47,734 nt of DNA from a virus. The position numbers and the translations under genes are program-made. Positions within the stretch are counted from its first letter, which is position 1. Each line of letters starts with the position of its first letter. This document shows, piece after piece, positions 13,562-21,874 of this stretch. Location of the stretch: positions 1-47,734 of the IMG/VR virus record IMGVR_UViG_3300010396_000016. One strand, given 5' to 3'. The notes below the pieces were generated by a model. It was not told the DNA's origin and made no database searches. It saw only the letters and a program-made list of their open reading frames with translations.

Positions 13562-14232
13562 TACTGCACCCTCCCCATGGCCAACTGGGCCGCCAACCCC
13601 TCGGCAAGCTCACGGACGCCGCCACGGCCAGCCTGCAATGCGCGCTGGGCATCCTGGATCGCGTCCGCCAGCCGGTATTCCTCGCAGAACCGCTTCTGAA
13701 GCCAGACTTCCTCGGGGGTGCCCCAGGCGGACTGGATCGCGTCGGGTCCGCCGACGCGCCGGAGGGCCGATTCAGTGCGGGGTTGGAGTGGCTCGATGGG
13801 ACGCGGTGCCTTGCACCACGGCCCGTAGGAGGTCGCGTTAGTCCAGCCCAGGTGGCCGGTGGTCGGGTTGCGCAGCCGCGCCCGATACAGCGTCACCCAC
13901 GCCTGCACCGCGTCCCAGGCGGCCAGTTCTTCGGCCCGCACGGTCTCGGCAGCACTGGGAGCCGGACAGCCGGCGAACTCGCGGAGTTCCGCGACCGTGG
14001 GCATGAACCGGCAGGAGTTCAGCGCCTTGGAGGCTGCCGCCTTGAGAGCATCGGCGGGAAGCTCAGCGAGGCCACCAGCCATGAACTCCAGCGTCTCTGG
14101 GCTGAACGGCTTGCCGCCGTTCTGGCGCGGCAGCGCGTCACTTAGCGCCAGCAGCACTTGCAGCGCGAGTTTCGATCCGCTCAAGCGCGATTGCGGCGTT
14201 GCGGCGGTTTTGGTCAGCGACTGATTCGGCAT
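13561..14232 (-). CDS. Replication protein P-like / helicase loader
   Basis: 223 residues; ATG at 14232 preceded by GGAGGAAACC, which supports the start despite a 95-bp overlap with the upstream gene. The N-terminal half is helical and includes NSCRFMPTVAELREFAG, a segment typical of phage proteins that load the replicative helicase. The downstream half is helical with Glu/Arg. Pairing with an O-like initiator immediately upstream supports the call. Confidence 0.65.
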   Translation of the reverse strand: MPNQSLTKTAATPQSRLSGSKLALQVLLALSDALPRQNGGKPFSPETLEFMAGGLAELPADALKAAASKALNSCRFMPTVAELREFAGCPAPSAAETVRAEELAAWDAVQAWVTLYRARLRNPTTGHLGWTNATSYGPWCKAPRPIEPLQPRTESALRRVGGPDAIQSAWGTPEEVWLQKRFCEEYRLADAIQDAQRALQAGRGGVRELAEGLAAQLAMGRVQ

Positions 14233-14926
14233 GGTTTCCTCCACGGGGCGCGAACTTTGGGGCGTTTCTGAGCCATGTCCGAAGTGCGGCGGCCCAGTCC
14301 TTGAACACCGAGCCCTTGGCCCGGTGATAGTCAACAAATGCAACGAGTTGCGTGTCAAGATCGAGGCCGAGTTCGGCCGCTAGGCGTTCATGTGAAGCGT
14401 CGTGGTGAAACTCGGATGGAAGCGCGCTGGCGCGCCCAACATCACCACGTTTTTTGTGGTGTTGTTCTAATGGAATTGGAAATGGAAATGAAGAGGGCGG
14501 GGACATTCCGGGGACATCAATGGGGACATCGTGCGGACACGACGGGGAATTACTGGAGACATTCACAGTCTTGTCTCCAGCGCTTCTCTGCCCTGACTTA
14601 TTGCGCGCCCAACGTTCACGCTCAGCCTCGTCTCGTACCATACGCCGGCTAAAGATCACGTTCTTTTCCGTAACGCTTGGGACGCCGGCACGTCGCAACT
14701 CCGCCAAAAGGCGCCGTACCTCCGGGAGGGGCGCACCAACTGAGCGGGCGATTTCCACCTCGCTGAACGGGGCACCGCCGGTCGCCAAATGGCCGTAGGG
14801 GGAGCCATCGTTCATGTCACACATAATCTCCACCCAGAGGCCGCGCGCCGCGAGAGAGCAGCGATGGAGTGCAGAATCACTGCGCCAATCGGCAGGGCAG
14901 AACCGGATGAATGGGCGTTTAGGCAC
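14138..14926 (-). CDS. Replication initiator (O-like, DUF1376-type N-terminus)
   Basis: 262 residues from GTG at 14926. The N-terminal 100 residues (IRFCPADWRSDSALHRCSLA, then ARGLWVEIMCDMNDGSPYGHL) match the winged-helix region of phage replication initiators of the DUF1376 type. A low-complexity Ser/Pro linker follows, then a C-terminal helical domain (ALRTWLRNAPKF). In this family the N-terminus binds the origin and the C-terminus contacts helicase machinery; an origin is often inside the gene, but I see no clear iterons. Confidence 0.75.
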   Translation of the reverse strand: MPKRPFIRFCPADWRSDSALHRCSLAARGLWVEIMCDMNDGSPYGHLATGGAPFSEVEIARSVGAPLPEVRRLLAELRRAGVPSVTEKNVIFSRRMVRDEAERERWARNKSGQRSAGDKTVNVSSNSPSCPHDVPIDVPGMSPPSSFPFPIPLEQHHKKRGDVGRASALPSEFHHDASHERLAAELGLDLDTQLVAFVDYHRAKGSVFKDWAAALRTWLRNAPKFAPRGGNHAESVADQNRRNAAIALERIETRAASAAGAK

Positions 14927-15325
14927 CTAATTGACTCGCTCCTGTTGTCGGCACGTTTCCAGGTAGAAGTGAACCCGTGAGCAGTCGATACAGTACGGCG
15001 TTGTATCGGAATGGGAAATGGCCGGTCCAAACGCTGGGTACCCGCACGCCGAGCAGGTTGGAACCTTAGGCTTGTGAAGCGCGGACGAGCCAAATGTCTC
15101 TACTTCGTGGCAGCGCCGGCAGAGAGTCTCCAAGTCCGCGTCGATCTCGCGCCCTATCCTGGCGTAGCTGGCATGGTGGACGTGAAGATCCTGGTCGTAG
15201 GCAAGGACTGCGGCCCACCGTGGCATCTCGCACCGATTACATGCGTCATGTGTTGCGATAAACAGGCGCTTGCGCTCTCTCCAGACCGGGCCTGCAATGT
15301 ATTCCCTGTATTCGGTTTTTGTCAT
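14927..15325 (-). CDS. HNH-type nuclease
   Basis: 132 residues from ATG at 15325. Cys-x2-Cys at 29-32, the LHVHH catalytic His pair at 47-51, and LETLCRRCH (66-73) with a second Cys-x2-Cys give a complete HNH/zinc core. A second zinc ribbon (CSACGYPAF ... YCIDC) lies in the C-terminal half. It is within the replication operon rather than next to terminase, so it may be a homing-like or DNA-processing nuclease rather than a packaging factor. Confidence 0.8.
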   Translation of the reverse strand: MTKTEYREYIAGPVWRERKRLFIATHDACNRCEMPRWAAVLAYDQDLHVHHASYARIGREIDADLETLCRRCHEVETFGSSALHKPKVPTCSACGYPAFGPAISHSDTTPYCIDCSRVHFYLETCRQQERVN

Positions 15326-15505
15326 CTAACGTTTCACCTTTTCCGCCCCCGACTTGCACCCGGCGTGCAATTCAACAAACGCCGTCATGATCTTGGCCAA
15401 TGGCGGCAGTGCCATCGGCAGCTTGACTTGCAGCGTCCCTCCGCACCTCTCGCACAGGCCAACTTTGTCGCCGTCGCCCGGTGTGACCACCCAACTAGCC
15501 TTCAC
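15326..15505 (-). CDS. Micro-protein with CxxC
   Basis: 59 residues from GTG at 15505, inside the end of the upstream gene (11-bp overlap). Contains LCERCGGTL, half of a zinc ribbon, and ends in a basic tail. The long upstream extension in this frame is a shadow. Confidence 0.6.
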   Translation of the reverse strand: MKASWVVTPGDGDKVGLCERCGGTLQVKLPMALPPLAKIMTAFVELHAGCKSGAEKVKR

Positions 15506-15734
15506 AGACCGCCTCCTCGACCGCGTGCCGCCGCTGCGCCCGCTTGCACGGCAGGCAAACGCCACTCGCCGCCGTCCACACGCCGGTTTGTCCAGCGTCC
15601 AGGCGCGATACCCAGCCCTTGTGTGAGCGGCACCACACGTGGCCAGCCGCAACCTCGCGCTCATACTCGGCAGGCGTGATGCCGCGCTGGCGGGCGATCT
15701 TGCGGATGCGGTCATGGCGCATCTGGTCGTTCAT
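15495..15734 (-). CDS. Small hypothetical protein with Cys/His residues
   Basis: 79 residues, ATG at 15734. Basic N-terminal helix (RHDRIRKIARQRGITPAEYE), then WCRSHKGW and CLPCKRAQRRH, which could form one zinc site. Function unknown. Confidence 0.75.
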   Translation of the reverse strand: MNDQMRHDRIRKIARQRGITPAEYEREVAAGHVWCRSHKGWVSRLDAGQTGVWTAASGVCLPCKRAQRRHAVEEAVCEG

Positions 15735-16024
15735 TGGGTGCGCTCCACCAGCGCCATCCCCCGGCGCCGCACCCGCGCCCCCATCTCCGCATACCGGCGC
15801 CGCTGCTCAGTCGCGGCAGCGTCGATCCGCTCCCGGTCGATCCCGGTGACCGCGGGCACCACGGCTAGGGGCTCTACCGTGCGGTGGAAGGCCAGGGTTG
15901 CCCCGTAGAGGATATTGGGCCGCTCACGGCCACAGTTGGCGCACCGGAGGTGCAGGGTGCCGTCTGGGTGGCGGCTGGGGAGTTCTTGGACGTGGCGGCA
16001 CCACAGTAACGCGATCAGGTCCAT
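15731..16024 (-). CDS. Small zinc-ribbon-like protein
   Basis: 97 residues, ATG at 16024. Has Cys9-x-His, then LRCANCGRERPN (Cys-x2-Cys), the pattern of a four-ligand zinc ribbon, followed by a helical C-terminus rich in Arg. Function unknown. Confidence 0.75.
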   Translation of the reverse strand: MDLIALLWCRHVQELPSRHPDGTLHLRCANCGRERPNILYGATLAFHRTVEPLAVVPAVTGIDRERIDAAATEQRRRYAEMGARVRRRGMALVERTQ

Positions 16025-16026
16025 CG

Positions 16027-16470
16027 TTAGCGCCCCTTCGCGTCCACGCCGTCAACTAAGACGGTGAGGCGGTAATTCAGCGTTTCTCTGCCAGCGAAGT
16101 TCTTGAGCAGCGACACCGCCAGTTGTTTCGCCAGCGGGCTGTTCTTTTTTGAAAGCTCGGCGGCGAGGTGGGTTTCTAGTTTCCCGCGCATCTCGTCCAC
16201 CTTTGAGGTGAGGGCCTTTTTCACGGCATCGCGGATGACGCTGCCAAGCGCCCAATCGATCCAGCGCGGTGCGGCGTCCATCTGGTAGCGATCCGTGACC
16301 GGCGATCCGTTGGAGTTTACCTTGACGTTGAGCACCGACGCGATTAGCGCGTCAACGGCTGGCTTGTAGCCTTCGAAGGACCGGAGGACGGCATCGCGCA
16401 CATGCGCCTCGATGATCGGCTGGATCACGTCTTGCGGAATTTGAAGGGTAGGCAGTTTGTTGTTTTCCAT
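16027..16470 (-). CDS. Hypothetical helical protein, 147 residues
   Basis: ATG at 16470. Mostly helical: IIEAHVRDAVLRSFEGY, a basic/hydrophobic middle, and a C-terminal strand (YRLTVLVDGVD). No membrane segment and no known motif. Separated by 41 bp from the upstream gene, one of the few gaps in this operon. Confidence 0.75.
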   Translation of the reverse strand: MENNKLPTLQIPQDVIQPIIEAHVRDAVLRSFEGYKPAVDALIASVLNVKVNSNGSPVTDRYQMDAAPRWIDWALGSVIRDAVKKALTSKVDEMRGKLETHLAAELSKKNSPLAKQLAVSLLKNFAGRETLNYRLTVLVDGVDAKGR

Positions 16471-16511
16471 GTTGTCCTCGATGTTTTATTTTTCCCAGCG
16501 GCAGGAGATGC

Positions 16512-16754
16512 TCATGCGCGGCCTCGTTTAAGCGGGAGCTTCGTCGCTAATCTTCGTTCAATGCGGTCGAGCGTCTGCGCGATCCGCTCGAACGAGAGAA
16601 TGAAGTCGACGAAATAGCTTTCTTGAAGGTTGCGTATTGACTCCACCATTTCCGCCGTTGCCTGTTCGTGGCTCCGGTTGCCATCGCGCGGACCAAGGTG
16701 GTTAAACATCGGCCGCGAGAATTTCCCGTTGCGTTGGATGTCGCTGCGGCTCAT
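16512..16754 (-). CDS. Small helical protein, 80 residues
   Basis: ATG at 16754, ATGA-coupled to the gene upstream. A basic N-terminus is followed by one long helix (EMVESIRNLQESYFVDFIL) and a basic tail. Function unknown. Confidence 0.75.
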   Translation of the reverse strand: MSRSDIQRNGKFSRPMFNHLGPRDGNRSHEQATAEMVESIRNLQESYFVDFILSFERIAQTLDRIERRLATKLPLKRGRA

Positions 16755-17032
16755 ACCGTCTCCTTGATCCCGGTCAGGTCGTTGCCCTTGGCCAGGTGCA
16801 GGTCATGAATCGCCCGGATCGCCATCGCCGCGATCTGGACAAGTTCAACCCGCATGTTGTCCTCGTCGCGCATGGAGCGGCGCTTGCGGCACTGCTCCCA
16901 GAACTCGTCCAGTTCTTCGAGAATCACCGCGTAGGCCTCATGAGCGGAGTGCATGGGCGCGTGCAACGCCATCGCCCGCAGAAGCTCGTCCCTGACCTGC
17001 TGGATAGTGCCGTCTAAGACGTTGGTGTTCAT
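16751..17032 (-). CDS. MazG-like nucleotide pyrophosphohydrolase
   Basis: 93 residues from ATG at 17032. The helical pattern VILEELDEFWEQCRKRR with EExxE spacing, then RVELVQIAAMAIRAIHDL, fits the all-alpha NTP pyrophosphohydrolase (MazG-like) fold, in which Glu residues bind Mg. Such phage enzymes may clean up nucleotide pools or deplete alarmones. It is short for a full MazG and the second metal motif is not evident, so moderate confidence. Confidence 0.55.
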   Translation of the reverse strand: MNTNVLDGTIQQVRDELLRAMALHAPMHSAHEAYAVILEELDEFWEQCRKRRSMRDEDNMRVELVQIAAMAIRAIHDLHLAKGNDLTGIKETV

Positions 17033-17604
17033 GCTACCCCCTCGCTGTGCCACCGCTTGTTGTGCCTCGGCAGGCACTCAAAGCAGACGTTCACCTCGCA
17101 GGAGTCGGCGGGGCAGGGGGGAATCGTGCCCGTGGCCTTGCACTCGTAGCAGCGGGGCTCGGACGCGAACTTATCCCGGACCATTGCGACCACCTGTGGA
17201 GACGCCGCGTGGAACATTCGATGCCGTTCCTGGCACTCTCCCAAATGGAGAATCGACGCGCAGCGCGGCTCATGGCATGGGGCCGCGTTGTCGCTTCCCA
17301 GTACCGGGAGGCCGCAACCCGCGCAATGGCGCACCGCCGACGCGGTTGCCCCCATGGCATCAATCTCGGGCGCGTCGGTCCCGATCTTCGGCGTCCGCGT
17401 GCGCTTCTTCTGGGCCTCGGCAATGCGCTTTCGGCCGCTGGGTGATTGCGGCGCCCCCAGGGCCGTCATGGCCGCTTGCAGGCGCTCGATCTCGCCTTCG
17501 ATTTCGGGGACGCGCGATGCCGCTTCCTTGGCGGTCACAAGGTCCGCCTCGGAGGTCTGGAGGTCATCGCGCAGTTGCTCAATGAGTTTGGTTAGGTCTG
17601 CCAT
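17029..17604 (-). CDS. Coiled-coil plus zinc-ribbon protein
   Basis: 191 residues, ATG at 17604. Residues 1-50 are a Leu/Glu coiled coil (LIEQLRDDLQTSEADLV). The C-terminal two-thirds has many Cys and His: CAGCGLPV, CHEPRC, HLGEC, CYECKATG and CPADSCEVNVCFEC, enough for three or more zinc sites. Possibly a nucleic-acid or protein scaffold; no named family recognised. Confidence 0.75.
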   Translation of the reverse strand: MADLTKLIEQLRDDLQTSEADLVTAKEAASRVPEIEGEIERLQAAMTALGAPQSPSGRKRIAEAQKKRTRTPKIGTDAPEIDAMGATASAVRHCAGCGLPVLGSDNAAPCHEPRCASILHLGECQERHRMFHAASPQVVAMVRDKFASEPRCYECKATGTIPPCPADSCEVNVCFECLPRHNKRWHSEGVA

Positions 17605-17606
17605 GG

Positions 17607-18314
17607 TTAGCCTCGAAAGCTGGTGTTGGCGTCGGGGTAGGCTTCGACGCCAGGGATGTTGGTCGCGCCCTTCATGGCGCGAACGACGCCGCCGATCTTG
17701 ACCTCATCGACCATGAGGAACTCGCGCGGGATCAGCCCACCGTTGGTGATGCGGAATTTCCAGGTGGTCCGCGTGACCGCGCCCTGAACCTGCGCGACCG
17801 TGCTGGCCACGATGACCGGCGCAGCCGGCGGCATCTCGACAAGAGTGGGGGCGCTGACGATGGCCTCGGCAAGGTCATCGTCGCCAATCTCGGTAGCGGC
17901 CAGGGCTTCGTCAAGCTGGCGATCCTCGGCCTCCCGCCGGAGCCGCGCGGCTTCCGCCGCTTCCTTCTCGCGCTGCTGCCGGTCGAGTTCGGCCTGCAAC
18001 GCGAGCCGCTTGCGCTCTTGCGCTTGGTCGTAGCCCCCGATCGAGCCAGCCAGGAATCGCTTGGCCTTGTCGAGCGGCTCCCAGACCTCGGCCTTCTTGG
18101 CCAGGGCCATGCGGTGCGACGCCAGGGCGGCCGCGATGATGGGGTTGAAGGTCGCGTCCACCTGCTTTTGCACGGCGGTGATGGTTTTGCCCATCTCGGC
18201 GGCGGCGACGCGCTCGTCGTTGTTCGTGATCTTGATGGCAAGGGCTTGGGTCGCCAAGTCCCGAGATTGGCGCACGATTGCGGTATCGGGCGCGGGGATG
18301 GGTTGGGCTGCCAT
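17607..18314 (-). CDS. Coiled-coil protein of the recombination module
   Basis: 235 residues from ATG at 18314. A long charged coiled coil occupies residues 80-150 (ERKRLALQAELDRQQREKEA), followed by a small beta domain with WKFRITNGGLIPREFLMVDE, a pattern common in phage proteins encoded between exonuclease and replication genes. I recall this architecture as frequent and unassigned. Probably acts with the exonuclease/RecT pair. Confidence 0.7.
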   Translation of the reverse strand: MAAQPIPAPDTAIVRQSRDLATQALAIKITNNDERVAAAEMGKTITAVQKQVDATFNPIIAAALASHRMALAKKAEVWEPLDKAKRFLAGSIGGYDQAQERKRLALQAELDRQQREKEAAEAARLRREAEDRQLDEALAATEIGDDDLAEAIVSAPTLVEMPPAAPVIVASTVAQVQGAVTRTTWKFRITNGGLIPREFLMVDEVKIGGVVRAMKGATNIPGVEAYPDANTSFRG

Positions 18315-18321
18315 GGGTCTC

Positions 18322-18927
18322 CTATGGGTGGTTTTGCTTCCAGCACTCCAGCGCCAGTGCCCAGCGCCAGACGTGTTCATCGAGCGGGAAGATAAAGCTG
18401 AACGTTTTGAAGGTGCCGTCGCCGGGAAGATGAACCACAACGCGGCGGCGATGGATGCCGTCCTGCCGGAATAGCGCCAGTTCGTAGGCGGCAAGCTGAA
18501 TCGACCAAGAGCGCGACGGCTGGCCGGTCTTGATATCGAGTACGCATGGTGGCCGCGACCGTGCGCCAAGCTCCCCCTCGCGGTCCAGACACCAGCCGTA
18601 CCGCTGGCCGTCTATCTCCGCGACGCCCCGGTGCTCGATCAGGCGCGGGACAAACGCAGTTGTCTTGCGGAACTCGATCCAGCCCGCAAGGTAGGGCTCG
18701 ACCGCTGTGCCCGCGATACTTTCCCATTCGAGGTCATCCTGATCGTAGGCCTCGGTCGCTTGGTGGACCGCCGTGCCCAAGTCCTTGGCATACTGGAGTC
18801 GCTCGTACGGAACCATGGAGAAGTCGGAGACCCCCACCGCCTCAAGGACTTGGGTCACGCTCGGCACCGTGACACCATCGACGGCGTAGCGGTGCTCCAG
18901 CGGGTCGAAGGTGAACGCGATGGGCAT
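18322..18927 (-). CDS. PD-(D/E)XK exonuclease (RecB/Cas4-like)
   Basis: 201 residues from ATG at 18927. Motifs in order: GTAVHQ with His55, Asp115 (GWCLDREG), LDIKTGQ with Asp131-x-Lys133, and QLAAYELAL with the Gln144/Tyr148 pair of the RecB-type nuclease. Such proteins resect double-stranded ends and hand single strands to RecT, whose gene lies 270 bp upstream in the same operon. Confidence 0.85.
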   Translation of the reverse strand: MPIAFTFDPLEHRYAVDGVTVPSVTQVLEAVGVSDFSMVPYERLQYAKDLGTAVHQATEAYDQDDLEWESIAGTAVEPYLAGWIEFRKTTAFVPRLIEHRGVAEIDGQRYGWCLDREGELGARSRPPCVLDIKTGQPSRSWSIQLAAYELALFRQDGIHRRRVVVHLPGDGTFKTFSFIFPLDEHVWRWALALECWKQNHP

Positions 18928-19193
18928 TAGAGAGTCTCTGAAACGTAAAGACGGGCAAGGTCGCGCCAGAAGTCCCGTTCCGCATCGGTCGCGTAGTTCC
19001 AACCGCTAAATTGCAGGTCGGTAGTCGCTTGATGGTGGTAATACATGCGGGTCGCGGTTTCGGAGTCCAGTCGCGTGCGCATCTCGTCAACGTCGCGCCG
19101 CAGCCGCTCGCACTCGTTTTCCAACTCCTTGATGCGATGCGGCGCGTCGAACGCTTTCGCCAACGTTTTCTGGTCCATGGGGGTGCCCAGCAT
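18927..19193 (-). CDS. Small coiled-coil protein between exonuclease and RecT
   Basis: 88 residues, ATG at 19193 overlapping the stop of RecT by one base (TAATG); ATG 19178 is an alternative. Centre is a charged helix (RIKELENECERLRRDVDEM), C-terminus aromatic. Function unknown, but the tight position between two recombination genes suggests a role there. Confidence 0.7.
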   Translation of the reverse strand: MLGTPMDQKTLAKAFDAPHRIKELENECERLRRDVDEMRTRLDSETATRMYYHHQATTDLQFSGWNYATDAERDFWRDLARLYVSETL

Positions 19194-19915
19194 TAGAAGT
19201 CCAGTTGCGTGCCAGCGGGCGCGGCCACGGTCGCGGGCTCGGCGTCAAGGTTCTCGGGCTCGGCGGGGATGTCGATGACGGGCGCCGGCGCCGGCGGCGC
19301 GGAACGCCTCGCAACGACCGGGATGGCCGGTTTCGTCTCGGCGTCAGCCCGCTGAACGGCATCGCGCGCCTCGTCCTCGTCCTGGATGCCGCCGAAACCG
19401 AACGCGTACCGAGCGCACTGGCTCAGCGCCTTGTGCCGCATCATCCGGTGGGGCATCTGGCGCCAGGGCTCAGTGTCGCGCTTGCACTCGGCGTAGTATT
19501 CCGTGATCTCCATGGGCCGTGCCCGGTCCTTGCGGTAGATCGTGCAGGTCGCGGAGTACGGCTTGCCCGCCTCATCCACCTCCTCGGAGACCACGAAATA
19601 GTCGAGCTGCTCTTGCCGGTTGACCAGCTTCACCCAGCCATCAACCCCGACGATGGGCATGACGCCGCCGCCCTTTCCGGGAAAGGCGTAGATCTCTTTC
19701 AGGAAGGGGTTAAGGCCGTACTGGTGCGCCACTGCGACAAACGCGGCGAGCTGCTCATTGGTGGCCTGCCCGCTGGGGAAAATGGTTTTCTTGAGCGTGT
19801 CGGCCAGCACCACGCGATCCATGTGGTACGCGGCCGCCATCAGGCTCAGAATGCTGTTGTCGTTTACGGGCGCTGGTTGCGCCTGTGGCGTTTTTATCAT
19901 TTGTTGCGGCATCAT
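19193..19915 (-). CDS. bet: RecT/Bet family single-strand annealing protein
   Basis: 240 residues; ATG at 19915 follows AAGGAG. Core features: ATNEQLAAFVAVAHQYGLNPFLKEIYAF (in parts), a GGGVMPIVGVDGWVKL strand, and MPHRMMRHKALSQCARYAFGF, all typical of phage recombination protein Bet. The C-terminal 50 residues are Pro/Ala-rich linker. Function: binds 3' single strands made by the adjacent exonuclease and anneals them to complementary DNA. Confidence 0.92.
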   Translation of the reverse strand: MMPQQMIKTPQAQPAPVNDNSILSLMAAAYHMDRVVLADTLKKTIFPSGQATNEQLAAFVAVAHQYGLNPFLKEIYAFPGKGGGVMPIVGVDGWVKLVNRQEQLDYFVVSEEVDEAGKPYSATCTIYRKDRARPMEITEYYAECKRDTEPWRQMPHRMMRHKALSQCARYAFGFGGIQDEDEARDAVQRADAETKPAIPVVARRSAPPAPAPVIDIPAEPENLDAEPATVAAPAGTQLDF

Positions 19916-20079
19916 TTCTCCTTGTTCAGCGAATCCTCGTAATCAGGCGCATCCTCCGGCTCCGTCTTCCAGCACCTGCAAACGCTGAACGGCCTACCGC
20001 AAGTCCAGCAGCGGCTGGGGCCGTCCATCTCGTCATCGACGTGCTGGAGCGTGATGTGCTCGGGCAGGTTCCAGGCCAT
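19912..20079 (-). CDS. Zinc-ribbon micro-protein
   Basis: 55 residues from ATG at 20079; its TGA overlaps the RecT ATG. Contains CWTCGRPFSVCRC, four Cys in 13 residues, and an acidic C-terminus. Function unknown; probably coupled to RecT translation. Confidence 0.65.
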   Translation of the reverse strand: MAWNLPEHITLQHVDDEMDGPSRCWTCGRPFSVCRCWKTEPEDAPDYEDSLNKEK

Positions 20080-20333
20080 TACTTTTCTCCGGCGTCCCGG
20101 CGCAGCGAGACGATGACGGCGTGGTCGCCGTCTTTCCTGGTGTTAACGCGTAGTCCAGCCCGGTTGAACGCCATGTGGATCATCTGGCGGAGACTGTTAA
20201 AATTCGTTGCGTCGTCCTCAACGCGGATGCCCTTGCCGAATGGAGTGGCCTTAAGGCGTTCGATCAATTCTTTCCATTTCGAGCGCCGAGTTCCAGGCGG
20301 CGGCACCGCGACCTCAGTAAATGTCATTGCCAT
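20079..20333 (-). CDS. Hypothetical protein, 84 residues
   Basis: ATG at 20333; ends with TAATG overlap into the next gene. Begins with a strand, then a basic Pro-rich loop and mixed helix/strand (FNRAGLRVNTRKDGDHAVIV). Small DNA-binding-like character, no family recognised. Confidence 0.75.
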   Translation of the reverse strand: MAMTFTEVAVPPPGTRRSKWKELIERLKATPFGKGIRVEDDATNFNSLRQMIHMAFNRAGLRVNTRKDGDHAVIVSLRRDAGEK

Positions 20334-20369
20334 TCGATTTCTCCTTTTCTACGGATCAGGCGTTCCAGC

Positions 20370-20603
20370 TCATTGGATTGGCCCTGCCATAGTCGGTAAG
20401 GCGGCGTTCTGCAAAATCGCCTCGCCCATCCTCACGGCCTCGCTCACCACCTCGTTGAGGCACGCGCCCCGTCTGATGACGAGGGTCGCAGCAGATGCGC
20501 CCGCTGCAAACAACGCGGCATCCCGCAAACTCGTTTGCGAAAGGCCAGCCTCGGTTAGCCTCTTGTCGAGGCGCATCAACTCCTCGTACAGCGTGTTTGC
20601 CAT
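20370..20603 (-). CDS. Small helical protein, 77 residues
   Basis: ATG at 20603 shares its A with the preceding TGA (TGATG), which fixes the start. Helical, Ala-rich (LYEELMRLDKRLTEAGLS, AALFAAGASAATLV). Function unknown. Confidence 0.7.
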   Translation of the reverse strand: MANTLYEELMRLDKRLTEAGLSQTSLRDAALFAAGASAATLVIRRGACLNEVVSEAVRMGEAILQNAALPTMAGPIQ

Positions 20604-20713
20604 CAGCGCGCCCTCCGGTTCTTGCGCCGCAGATGCGGACAATCAGGGAACACCATGGCGTAGATCGAGAACGCTAGGCCGAGGGTGGCGAGGATCAGGA
20701 TTGTGAGGTTCAT
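20603..20713 (-). CDS. Single-span membrane micro-protein
   Basis: 36 residues from ATG at 20713. Residues 2-22 (NLTILILATLGLAFSIYAM) form one hydrophobic membrane segment followed by a basic tail (LRRKNRRAR) that should face the cytoplasm. Its stop overlaps the next start. Early expressed; could be a host-modulating or superinfection-exclusion peptide, but that is a guess. Confidence 0.6.
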   Translation of the reverse strand: MNLTILILATLGLAFSIYAMVFPDCPHLRRKNRRAR

Positions 20714-21147
20714 TCGAACCACCACCGACACGGCATCACTATCGCAACCGGCGTATCGCCCTGCGAGAAAACAACGGGCTCCTCTCGCCCCGCGACAAGA
20801 GCCTTGGAATCTGGGAAAAGGAAACGAACGAGTTGAAGTTTTTCCTTATTCAGCGCGGCTTCTCCAACGCGAACCATGGCTGAATCTTCAAACTGCGTTA
20901 CCATTTCAGCGGTGCGCGGTCTCGCCACTTCTCGATCCCACAGCTTGGCGATATTGCATGCGATCCCGCCGCCTTCGTTTGGCGTCAGGAGCGAGTTCCA
21001 CAAATAGGGCGCAAGCGCATCGAGCGCTGCCCTCGGAAAGAGAGTATGACCGTCGGTGATCCAGTCATCCTCCTGGGAAATGTTTCCCTGCCACGACCTG
21101 AAACAACGCAGATCGCGTACTCCCAATTCCGTCGTGAAGTCGCTCAT
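20710..21147 (-). CDS. Hypothetical protein, 145 residues
   Basis: ATG at 21147, ATGA-coupled downstream to the membrane micro-protein. Mixed helix/strand with an aromatic C-terminus (MPCRWWFE); no metal-binding or catalytic pattern recognised. Confidence 0.75.
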   Translation of the reverse strand: MSDFTTELGVRDLRCFRSWQGNISQEDDWITDGHTLFPRAALDALAPYLWNSLLTPNEGGGIACNIAKLWDREVARPRTAEMVTQFEDSAMVRVGEAALNKEKLQLVRFLFPDSKALVAGREEPVVFSQGDTPVAIVMPCRWWFE

Positions 21148-21341
21148 GGCTGCACCTCTGCCCGTTTCCGGTCCCGCTTCCTCGCCTCGGCCTGCATCGC
21201 CCGGAAAGCCGCGGTCCTGTAGGCGTACGTGCGTGTCGCGTGGAAGTTCGGCGGCTCGTAGTCCTTGCCATTGCGGTCAGTGCAGCGCTGGCCGGGGAAC
21301 GATCCGCAGAATGAGCAGTCGATGTCCAGCGGGGATTCCAT
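21144..21341 (-). CDS. Small zinc-finger-like protein
   Basis: 65 residues from ATG at 21341. DCSFCGSFPGQRCTD gives Cys-x2-Cys and a third Cys, with a His nearby (NFHATRTY), then a basic helix (RKRDRKR). This Cys-Cys-Cys/His layout resembles small phage zinc-finger proteins whose role is unknown. Confidence 0.75.
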   Translation of the reverse strand: MESPLDIDCSFCGSFPGQRCTDRNGKDYEPPNFHATRTYAYRTAAFRAMQAEARKRDRKRAEVQP

Positions 21342-21589
21342 TACGCACACCTGCGCTGACGCTGGGCTGCAATCCTGGCTTTCGCGCGGGCCTTCTTGCG
21401 GGCGAGACGCGCGCGCTTCATCGCCCGGCGCCCGAGCACGATGGGCTCGCCGTTGTTATGGCGCAGCTTCATGCGTTCGGGCCAGAACTTGCGTTTCAGG
21501 CCGGACGGCTTTTTTGATCCGCCCTTCGGAACAGACGGGCCGATAGCGAGCGCCGCAACCATCGAACGGAGTGAATCGATCATCTTCAT
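21341..21589 (-). CDS. Very basic small protein
   Basis: 82 residues from ATG at 21589. After a short N-terminal helix the rest is dominated by Lys/Arg (GRRAMKRARLARKKARAKAR), giving a histone-tail-like composition. Possibly nucleic-acid binding. Function unknown. Confidence 0.65.
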   Translation of the reverse strand: MKMIDSLRSMVAALAIGPSVPKGGSKKPSGLKRKFWPERMKLRHNNGEPIVLGRRAMKRARLARKKARAKARIAAQRQRRCA

Positions 21590-21873
21590 TACGCACACCT
21601 CGCCGGGCGACGCGGAGGGTTAGGACGCGCCGCCCGGATTGCCCGCGTCTCGGACTGAGGTAGGAATTTCGCCCCCGGCTCGCCAAGGGAACGAATTACA
21701 CCAATCGCAGCCTTCCAGTTCTTCCCGCACGCGATCCATGCTCCATGTATGGCGTCGAGACTTTCAGCCAACACGGCGGACGGGCACGCAAGCGGCTCCG
21801 CCTCGATGATTTCCGCCAGCTTGCGCTGGCGCTCGTCGTTGAGGGAGGTGCCGTACTTGCGCTGCGTGGACAC
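21589..21873 (-). CDS. Hypothetical protein, 94 residues
   Basis: ATG at 21873. A helical body (DERQRKLAEIIEAEPLACPS, AIHGAWIACGKNWKAAIGVI) is followed by a basic Pro-rich tail. Second gene but one after the RHH protein in the early operon. Function unknown. Confidence 0.7.
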   Translation of the reverse strand: MSTQRKYGTSLNDERQRKLAEIIEAEPLACPSAVLAESLDAIHGAWIACGKNWKAAIGVIRSLGEPGAKFLPQSETRAIRAARPNPPRRPARCA

Positions 21874-21874
21874 G